Positions 56,200 through 64,000 of a stretch of 64,000 bases of DNA are shown here, in pieces. The notes beneath the pieces are model-generated. The model had not been told where the DNA came from. It searched no databases and saw only the letters and a list, made by a program, of their open reading frames with translations. This DNA comes from Cylicocyclus nassatus (lineage: Eukaryota > Nematoda > Chromadorea > Rhabditida > Strongylidae): contig CATQJL010000001.1 in the NCBI GenBank assembly GCA_958299035.1, forward strand, positions 10,763,817 to 10,827,816, in the 5' to 3' direction. The position numbers and the translations under genes were made by a program. Each line of letters begins with the position of its first letter. Positions within the stretch are counted from its first letter, which is position 1.

Positions 56200-58226
56200 C
56201 TATTCAATATTTCTTTCATTGTGCAAGAAAGTCATTTTTTGACAAAAGCCCGCTTTTGCTGCTCCTTTTAAGTAAAACGCTCAAAACGCTTTTCGCTGCC
56301 TTTGATTGCATTTTTTTTCAAGAGTGTTGGAAAGATTGAAGCTTTCTCGAAGAGTTACCAGTACATAGATTTTTTGATATTTGGAGTTGGATTTTTGCAA
56401 ATTAACACTCCAAAAAGCGTTCTTAGAAGAGATAATGTGCGTATACAAGTCATTTGGACAGATGAGCCTGAATGCAAAGTAAAAGTTCAAAAAGACCAGC
56501 TGTGACATAAACGCTATTAAGCTTTAACGAGAGTGAAACAGTTGTTTCGAAAAAAGTTAAGAATGAACTAGAATACACGATATTACAAACGGAACATATG
56601 TTCTTCGTTTCAAACCGCAACCGCATTGCTAGCCATGTTTGTAAAAATGAAAAAAGGAATAAAATAAAGGATAGAACTTATCCTTCTGAATGTACATCTA
56701 CTCAAATTTTCTTCCTTTGATAGATAATCGCGCAAGAACTTTGATACGAGAAAATTTTTCCAATTTCATTTTTTTCAAGTTAGCAAAAGTAAATTTCCAG
56801 CCGAATTTTTCTAGGATAAACATGATGAAGAACGCTCAAACAAAGTACTTTGAAAATCCCCGGAAAGCAAATTCTAGTCTCAAAAAAATAGGTGAGAATT
56901 CCAAAATAAGAAAGTATTGTCATATCCATTTCCCTTTATTTCCTGATGGGATGTATGTCTTGACTGAGAAACCCAGAAGTGAAAAAAATCCAAGCGTGCA
57001 GAGATGTTGTCAGAATCAGTCGAATACACTATTATAGCTCTCTTTCTTCTCTCCATCTTAAAGAATACGTTACGTTTCCTGCCAATATAGTCAAGGCGAT
57101 TTTTTCGGATAAACAAATGCTTTACTTCTGAAAGATCAATAAATAAGTATGGAAAAGAAATATCTTAGCGAATTTGCTTTGGAAATGTGCTGCAAGTAAC
57201 AAAGTGAGATGTATGTTCTTCCACTCAAGCACAAAACGCAGTTGAAGTTGGAGCTGTCCAAGCGTGGAATTGTTTACTCACGTGCGCTCATGCTAGTCAC
57301 TCACGTATGAAGTCAAGAAAAAGAGCAGCTTTTACAAATCCACTTGATATCTACTTGTAGGGATAAAGAGAGTATTGTTTCGAATGTGATAGAGATTCAA
57401 AATAAAGTCGATCGGAAGTTTCCAAGGATTATTAATTGGCAGATTTGCAAAGAGGTTATGTTGTGAGCCAAGTATCAGTGAAACGTGGAAGAAGGTTTTT
57501 ATTCTCTACATTTCCAAAAAAATGTGAGAAAACCTTACAGAAGATTATAAGCGCAAGTGACTTGTTTGTTCTTGTAAACAATTAAAATAATAAAAATTTC
57601 TAAAAATCCAAATTATCTGTAAAAAATTTTTCTACGGAGTGCGTGGCTAACGCACCTTCATTCAAAAAATTTTTTGCCGCGCCCTCTCCCCCGGTCCGAA
57701 ATCCTGGGACCACCACTGATATATTCTCACGCATTTTTTTTATTTGCTACCCATACCATATATGTTATGCACTGCTCATTATTTTCATTGGTTATGTAGA
57801 CGCAATGCAGACGTTTATCTGCAGTTGATGTTTACATTTGCAAGAACATGGGGTCTGCATACTGTCATTCTTTTTGCTCATAAATTTAAGTAATTGTTGG
57901 CAAGCGTTTGTTGTTTCTATGAAAACAGTGAAACAAGAATCACTGATGTGAAATTTGAGATCGGGTGCTTCCGAAGATTTTTTGAGTCGCACCAAATTAA
58001 AGTAAATCGCAACTTTTGGATGCGAACTCTGGAAAAGGAGAAAAGAATGCAAACTGTGTAAATTCAAAAAAGGATGTGGTTATACTTTCTTTTACATTTA
58101 TAAAGATAATTTTACAACGGGAGCAAAGTAGCTTAATTTCTGTAAATTTCAATAAGGGAGTGTGCTTCATAATTGTGGTTCAGGTTTCTGTATTTTTTGT
58201 GCATCGGATGTAGATGAAAATATAGA
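56200..58226. repeat. Composite repeat CR, copy F (first part)
   Basis: 56220-56690 matches 24280-24660. 57190-57370 matches 25030-25190 and 10085-10240. 57720-57880 matches 25478-25635. 57885-58210 matches 36350-36590. A hAT-type terminus (57640-57716) is inserted between these segments. It is followed by the TTAA element at 58231. Confidence 0.7.
57635..57716 (-). mobile_element. Diverged hAT terminus
   Basis: Ends ...CCACCACTG at 57716. The reverse complement reads CAGTGGTGGTCCCAGGATTT and continues into a G-rich run and GCGCGGC, the layout of the right end of the complete hAT element (9340-9425). Absent from the aligned point of copy B near 25476. Only this end is recognisable. Confidence 0.55.
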
Positions 58227-58243
58227 TTAACACATTGACGACA

Positions 58244-58309
58244 ATACGACCCACCGGTGGGTCGTACGTGTACTGCCATTTCGGACAATACGACCCACCG
58301 GTGGGTCGT
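58244..58309. promoter_or_regulatory. Paired 22-bp palindromes, putative transposase-binding sites
   Basis: Two perfect palindromes (half-site TACGACCCACC) about 43 bp apart just inside the left end. A third, reading TACGACCCACG on one half, lies at about 59818-59839 near the right end. Perfect symmetry and placement at both termini suggest binding by a dimeric protein, probably the transposase supplied by a full-length relative. Function is inferred. Confidence 0.6.
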
Positions 58310-58742
58310 AAGATTTCGAAAGCTCTAACTTTGCCAGTATGCGATGGAATTCTACGGTATTCTGGCACATGGTTGGGGACACCTTGGCGAAGCTGTAGGC
58401 GGAGTGGTCCGGGTCCGGGATAATGTAATGTAATGTTACGGTAAGTATACGGTTGACTTATATAAGGCACAAGCTTTTAGCTAAATTCTTCGCAAAATGA
58501 TACTGTTTCTGGAGAATCAAGTTTACATGGTAGAGTAATACGGGGCAGGCAAGAGGCTTACGTTAGCCCACCAAAAAATGATCGATTTTATTGATTTTAT
58601 CGATTTTTTGCATTTTCCATCCTGGGAAGCTCGAACTTTGCATATATAGGTTTTGTAGCATGCTAATTACAAAAATGATGATCTCAAGCTTTGATACCAC
58701 CTTCTTACATCAGTATCCTGATTTCTACGAAAATTCTACCGT

Positions 58743-59551
58743 TGTCGCGGCTCGCGATCGACCGCTCCTCACAGCATGTGGCCGGGAGCACCGTGTTGCC
58801 GCGCGTCTCGGTCGTGAGCACGGTAGCCGCGGTGACAAGGTAGCCGCGCTTTACGGCGGCTACCTTGTTCGCTCCGAGACCACACCACGTAGGCACGCCC
58901 CCAGCCCCCGCTATAAATAGCGCGTACGCGCGCCAGTGCGGCTTCTCTCGTCTTATCATCTTACTATTATCATCGTGCCGCAATTATTGATTAGTTGGGT
59001 CTCTACGATATCGCCGTCGTGTCTACGTCCCCGTGCCTTGCGCGATTGGATGGATCGTTGATGGATTGTTCGGATGCACGCGCGAGGATCGAATTCCAGG
59101 ATGATGAACGTCACGAAGCACCTCGGACGCGCAGGATTCGTTGGAGCTCTGTTTGATGCTGTTGGTTTACATCACGGGGTCGGTGTTGCCGTGCCGTAGC
59201 TGCTGCCTTGGCGGCGCGCGGCCGGCCTGTGGGTAGCTCCCTTGGATGTCGGGAGAGTGTGTGAGTGTGTTAGCGCGCGAGTGTGAGTAAGTCAGAGCCC
59301 CCATCGGTAGCCCGGGGTAGAGCTTAACACTCCCCGTAGTGAATATATTTATGTTTATTTGTGTCGCGTATTTATCGTGTGTATTTGTTTAGTGAATCTA
59401 CATATTTTCTTTGTTCGTGTGTGGTGTGGGCGTGACGCGCCATTGCGAGTTAGCGCGCGCCCGCAGTGGCGAAAGTCCTTCGGGGACAGGAGCTGGGCGC
59501 AGGGCAGTCGAGCACTAGGTGAGTGGGCGCAGAGCCCACCGAGCCGTAACA
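58743..59551 (+). mobile_element. Solo LTR (809 bp)
   Basis: TGTCGCGG...GTAACA, a canonical TGT...ACA LTR, flanked by the perfect 5-bp TSD ACCGT at 58738-58742 and 59552-59556. It is markedly GC-rich compared with its surroundings, with a TATA-like CTATAAATAG near 58911 and a strong stem CAAGGTAGCCGC / GCGGCTACCTTG at about 58836-58867. No internal region remains, so it probably arose by LTR-LTR recombination. The parent family (Gypsy or BEL) cannot be told from the LTR alone. Confidence 0.85.
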
Positions 59552-60221
59552 ACCGTACTCCGTAGTCCCATGTAGGAAAGTAGTGAACAAAGTGGACGCT
59601 ATAATCGTGATAAGCACGTGAAATAACTCCAAAACACAATTTTGCATGAAAATCCTTGATGCTGAGTTCATGCAGAATGACTACCGTAACCCTTACCGTA
59701 TACTTCCAAAGCTGAAATAAATCATATTTTGGTAATCAGCGCGTTCGATAACCCTTGTGAGGAAATTCTCGGAGACATGTTTTGAATTTCTTCCAAAAAG
59801 ACTACCATTTCAGACAATACGACCCACGGGTGGGTCGTAAGTTTGGCAGAGCAAAAAAGGCTCCTATCCGAAATGGCAGTAATCGAAAAATTGGCCTTGT
59901 CGTCAATGTGTTAAATCAGATTACGCAGATACCGACCAAGAACTTCAAGAAGTTCTTTGAGTGAATTGTCTTTGCTCCCTCATTGACTTGTATGCTATGC
60001 TCATCTCAATAAGCTAATGCTTGTCCATTCGGTCCAAAGTTCTTCACAGCTTGACTCCTGGCAGGTAAACAGCTCAGGGATATTGGTGGTTTATGCACGC
60101 TATAACGAATCGAACGGTTAAGTTTGCTCAAAATAGGTGCAGCTCTTTGCATTGGTTGGCTTAGTTGTATCAATATGATGCTCATGTATACAGTGATCGC
60201 CTGTATAATGCCGATATAATA

Positions 60222-60746
60222 TCAGACCTGAAGGCGAAAAATAATTACCTTTGCTCGAGTTAGGACTAAGTCAGAAAGCCTTAAGAGATTCTGATCCAAA
60301 AAAGTTTGACACACGCGATGTTGCGTTAAGGCAATACCTGAGGAAATGAGCTTATAAGAGCTCAGTGACCAATCCTTGAGGAGAATCCTAGGATGAGGAT
60401 TCCATGTAAAAGTCTTATGCAGGCAACTAAAATATTCCTTGAGCCTTTGCATGACATTAATTTCGTTTGTACGGGCACTTTCAAATTTATTTAAAGTTAG
60501 ATACTCAAATAAAAGCAATTCAGGCTGCTCAGAAAATGAAGTTTGGGGATGAGAATGAAGACAAGGATCAAAGTAACGACGGTGTAGCCTCTTGAGAAGC
60601 AAATCAAAGTCGAAATATTGTTTTCTTATCAAAATAAAGATTGAGAGTTGTGTATTGAGAGCTACAAAATTTGCTCTGCACGAACTGAATAACAAAAAAT
60701 TAGTTAATTTGGTATATTTTACGTTGTAATTCACAGTAGTGAGCAT
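60222..60746 (-). CDS. Orphan 174-codon ORF
   Basis: The longest open frame in the window outside recognised elements, located in a part of copy F that copy E lacks. The protein would be basic, rich in Leu, Phe and Ser, without a signal peptide or any motif that I recognise. It ends TRAKVIIFRLQV. There is no obvious acceptor or polyadenylation signal. It could be a remnant of an inserted gene or element, or chance in AT-rich DNA. Confidence 0.3.
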   Translation of the reverse strand: MLTTVNYNVKYTKLTNFLLFSSCRANFVALNTQLSIFILIRKQYFDFDLLLKRLHRRYFDPCLHSHPQTSFSEQPELLLFEYLTLNKFESARTNEINVMQRLKEYFSCLHKTFTWNPHPRILLKDWSLSSYKLISSGIALTQHRVCQTFLDQNLLRLSDLVLTRAKVIIFRLQV

Positions 60747-61854
60747 TCTGATTCAATTTTTCAACCGCGAAAGCAATAAGAAAAATGTTTTCCCTGCTTC
60801 GTGGGAATTTTTTGGAGTCATGCAACGCAGTCTCAAATAGCACGTTGCTCATGAAATTTGAGCAGCACGAGCGTGGAGATGTTTACTCGTAAACAAACAC
60901 AACTTATATGAATATGGCACATGTATGGCAGAAAGGAAGCGGATATGTGTGGTTCTCGAAAAAAGCTTCCTTTTGGGAGAAAATGATTTTTGAAGGGAAT
61001 GGAGAAGTAAACGACGTCGAGTAAGTTTCGCATTTACTTCCAGAAGTCGAGTGATGTCGACACGAACAGTTTGTCTCTTTTAAAAATAAAAATAATCGAA
61101 AATGTTTTTTAAAAACCTGAGTGTTCGCGAGAATTTTAGGTAAATTCGCGCAAATGCCAAATTCTAAGGTACATAGACTGTTCACATTTTGCACTCAAAA
61201 TATTTTTTTGGAATTCAACAAATACAGTTACTTCTAATCTGCTCTATACTGCTTGCGCTTGTCACAGGTCTCATATTATGTAGAAGGAGAAGTCTGATAA
61301 GTTTACATTGATGAAAGTCAAAAATCATCAACATCCGCGAGAATTCGTAAAAATTAGCGCTAGCTTACTTATCTGTAGGTACTGGCGCTGAAAATTTTTT
61401 TCTTATTTCTTGATTTTAATCATATATGATCTTTAGAATGCTTTAAGGAGGCTTCAGTTTAAGAGAAGTGTGAGAATCTTTTAGCTCTCTACAAGATATG
61501 AACCCTTAATCACAATAACATTTAGAGACAGGGAGAAAGAATGTTGCATGAATGTATTATAACTGAGATAATATCCAGCTAGATGGGACTGAAAAGAGTT
61601 TAGAAAGCACAAAAAGACTACCCAAAACACAATGCCGCAGCTCAGTGAGAGCGGAGGACAGCTGACGATGGCGAAACCCGAACGAATTCGTTTGCATCCA
61701 TAACTCCGTCAGTGCAAAAACACATGTTCCTCGTGTTGGATAACAAATTCGCAGAACTCGAGCATGTCTTCGCTCAAAGGGAAGTCAGAATTTTCTACGG
61801 GTGGACGAGGATGGGAGGGGGGGGGGTAGGAAAAGGCGAAGTATCGCGCAGTAT

Positions 61855-62000
61855 AAACCACGAGATCCTTCGAGAGAGACGCCGACTGCGCCCGCGACGC
61901 ATTCGGCGTCTCTCTCGCGCGCATGCTCTCTGATCATCCTCTAGCCTTGAGTAGGTCACAAAGCCCCACCTTCCATCCGCCGAGCCAGTTCAGTCAAGGG
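61855..62000. mobile_element. Decayed relative of the palindromic MITE at 46602
   Basis: Shares the core CGCCCGCGACGCA...CTCTCTCGCGC...GCTCTCTGATC and a right end with AGGTCACAAAGCCCC and GAGCCAGTTCAGTCAA. The left end is altered. It lies within CR copy F, just after a G-run at 61817-61826. Confidence 0.5.
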
Positions 62001-62712
62001 GTAGAGTCCGTAAATAACGGAAGTCTGCTTTCCAGGCACAAGAATTTTGGATTCCTTTTTGTATTCTTTAAGTTATGAGGCCAAATATTTTATCGGTGCA
62101 TTTCGAAATTAAATTGTAAATTTACTGTAAATTTACTACTCAAGATAACGGAGGTTTTGTAAGAAGTGTAACGAATTGAAGCTACACTTCATCTGGAAAA
62201 CAGAAAAAACCCCGTTCAAGAATAACGCATATGTAGGAGTCCGAACAAGCGTTTGAACTTGCAAAGTCTGCACATTTTTCTCCATCTATCTATATGTAAG
62301 GAATCGTTGTGTCTATTCGAAAAAGGTGAAATTGTGAGAAACCGCGCGGCTTTTGCAGCGAAAGCGCCTGCATAGCTAGCACCTTCACGTTTACTAATTC
62401 ATTGGTTCTATGAAAATGTAGCAAGTTTGCAATTAGCATTTGTACTTTGCTTTTGTGAACTTGCAAAAAACTTAGGGTTTGCTCGATCTCAAGTTTCACA
62501 TCAGTATTCTTGCTTTATTAGTACTGAAACATGGACTGCCTACCGATTAAACAAAAAAACATGTTTTTTGCAAGTGTGACAACATCAACATCAAATGCAG
62601 ATATATGTACCGTCAGCTGCTTTGCGTCTGCATCGAATGAGAATAATGGTCAATGCATGATACATATGGTATGGGTAACGATGGAAAACAAAGAAGAGGG
62701 TCTCTCAGGTTA

Positions 62713-63963
62713 CAAGGGAACCTTTTGTAGTCGAAGTAGCACTTTCACATCAAACTTATATCACTTTGTATCACATCAAACTATAGCATTTTGTAGAGCT
62801 TTGAACGATAATTTCAAGTCGTCTTATGTTTCTGCGTAACGACTCTCCAAAAAAATTTATAAATGTACAAAATCCCAAATTTGTCATGCTGTAGGTGCAG
62901 GCCCAGCAGGAGGTGGCATTTGAGAATTTTCAAAATTCTCCGAATTCTCCTTTGACTTTGCAGAAAATTACGAAATACCTTTTACTGTATTTGTAGAAGT
63001 ACGACTAATAACCTCAGCGAATGAATGAAAGTTTAAAAAAGACAAGGAAAATCGGAAACAGAACAGCAACACGTGAGAGAAAGGGCGGCTTCCTATCATC
63101 TAAGGGCCGTCACAAGGCACAAAAAAGAAATTTAGGGCAAGGTAAGTATTCGTAGATAGAGGTTCGGATGAAGAACAGATTTATGCAAAAAAAGGGAAAA
63201 ACTTATGGCTTCGTTTGGTTCCGCGAAATCTCAAGGTGCTCCCAGGTTGCGCGGGAGCAACCTAATTTAGAAAAGCACTTACAGCTCCTTTCATTTACAT
63301 AATTTTTTCATAATTCTTCATACTTTCCTTTTGATCGTCGCCGCTAAGGTACAACCAAATTTGGTGGCTCATTATTGCTTACTGGTTGTAAGCGGACTGA
63401 TTATCTTTTTTATGCATAAAGACTGTGTTGTAGCAAGTCAAATTGCGTGCACACAGGTCTAAACGCTCATCGTGTTTGTAACGTGTACTACCTGTTACTG
63501 GTGAAACGATGTCAGAGTTGGACTTATAAGGGTTAGCTTTGTGCTTGCTAATAATTTATCAGAATTTCGGGAGACCACACCTAGGATGTTTACGAGTCCC
63601 TTTTGCTTTTATCTAAAAAAAAACGGCTTCCATGTGAAAGCGCCAGCTCTGCTGGGCTTTGTGTGGGTGCCACGAAATTGGCGAAGAGCACAAAAATAGC
63701 CGAAGGTGGGCGAACCAATTTTTTGTCTATGATGCTGAATACAAAAAAAGGAACATGGCCTGTGGAAATTCGCGTATTTCTGTACACTTTTCGCTAATCT
63801 AATGCCACTTAAGGCTTGACAAATTTAGACTTTTAAACACTCATACTTCTTTCGAAGGGCTGATCCGCAAAAGGAAGACGGATTTGGAATCAACGTTCAG
63901 TGCTCCATAAAGTCGTATAGGTTTCATATGAAAAGGCTACTTCGTCTAAAAAAGGTCTCCTTG
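62713..63963. mobile_element. Foldback element with TTA-type flanks (copy F)
   Basis: Counterpart of 40386-41784. It begins CAAGGGAACC after TTA (62710-62712) and ends GGTCTCCTTG before TTC. It lacks the Helitron and TTAA MITE of copy E but carries its own hAT-type insertion (62898-63661). The right arm lies close to the window edge. Confidence 0.65.
62898..63661. mobile_element. Non-autonomous hAT-type element (764 bp)
   Basis: The ends CAGGCCCAGCAGGAGG and the inverse of CAAAGCCCAGCAGAGC resemble those of 27916-28819. The TSD is TGTAGGTG / TGTGGGTG (7 of 8 bases) at 62890-62897 and 63662-63669. Copy E shows the uninterrupted target near 40548. Interior similarity to the 27916 element runs over about 63240-63390. 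No coding capacity. Confidence 0.8.
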
Positions 63964-64000
63964 TTCAAAAGAAACCTGTATGCACATGGATGGGCATTGG

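Larger units (their letters stand above)
58231..59910. mobile_element. TTAA-flanked (piggyBac-type) non-autonomous element with a nested solo LTR
   Basis: TTAA lies at 58227-58230 and 59911-59914. The perfect inverted ends are CACATTGACGACAA. The left subterminal region has two copies, and the right one copy with a one-base change, of a 22-bp palindrome with half-site TACGACCCACC. TACTGCCATTTCGGA flanks these at both ends. Copy E is the empty site near 36605. No transposase is present. A solo LTR of 809 bp accounts for half its length; without it the element is about 866 bp. Confidence 0.88.
59915..62709. repeat. Composite repeat CR, copy F (second part)
   Basis: Resumes after the TTAA element and runs parallel to copy E (36605-40385): 59935-60130, 60730-61200, 61200-61570, 61580-61830, 62000-62350. 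62460-62690 is the inverted counterpart of 57720-57990. The stretch 60160-60720 has no counterpart in copy E and holds a long ORF. Confidence 0.7.

Overview
The window looks like a gene-poor, transposon-saturated stretch of an animal nuclear genome, most likely a nematode. The base composition is AT-rich, with no operons and no rRNA or tRNA genes that I could find. The one gene whose structure can be worked out has four 47-52 nt introns with GT...TTTCAG-type ends, as in nematodes. The taxonomic call is inference; no spliced-leader or nematode telomere array was seen.

Most of the DNA is an old, dispersed, composite repeat (called CR here). Its segments recur in the same order in at least six places: copy A 1-3054 and 9434-10408; copy C 12690-21500, interrupted; copy B 21740-27860; copy D 32110-33030; copy E 36005-42000; copy F 56200-64000. 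Younger elements are inserted into CR. Comparing filled and empty CR copies gives clean insertion boundaries and target-site duplications (TSDs).

Layout. 1420-2013, 17062-17500 and 40615-41158 are Helitron-like elements built as giant palindromes. 3063-9425 is a complete 6.36-kb hAT transposon with a perfect 8-bp TSD and a five-exon transposase gene carrying one frameshift. 10409-12190 is an inverted, truncated second copy that runs into a 499-N assembly gap. 14150-16709 is an internally deleted BEL/Pao-type LTR element. 27916-28819 and 62898-63661 are two members of a hAT-type non-autonomous family. 31236-31443 and 34890-35565 are TA-flanked Tc1/mariner-type MITEs. 40386-41784, 49964-50417 and 62713-63963 are foldback elements with TAA/TTA-type flanks. 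41241-41631 and 58231-59910 are TTAA-flanked (piggyBac-type) non-autonomous elements; the second carries palindromic subterminal sites and a nested solo LTR. 44337-45465 and 48142-49741 are a hAT-type foldback family made of inverted arrays of ~190-bp units. 51304-55089 is a Penelope-like retroelement with reverse transcriptase, GIY-YIG endonuclease and duplicated plus inverted pLTR ends.

Host coding content is sparse. There are two plausible exons of a small secreted protein (43895-44038 behind a TATA box, and 47320-47394), a possible Cys-rich 3' exon at 19633-19815 on the minus strand, and a 174-codon orphan ORF at 60222-60746. No cellular pathway is encoded here. The biology is that of nested mobile elements and of an unclassified composite repeat that they inhabit.
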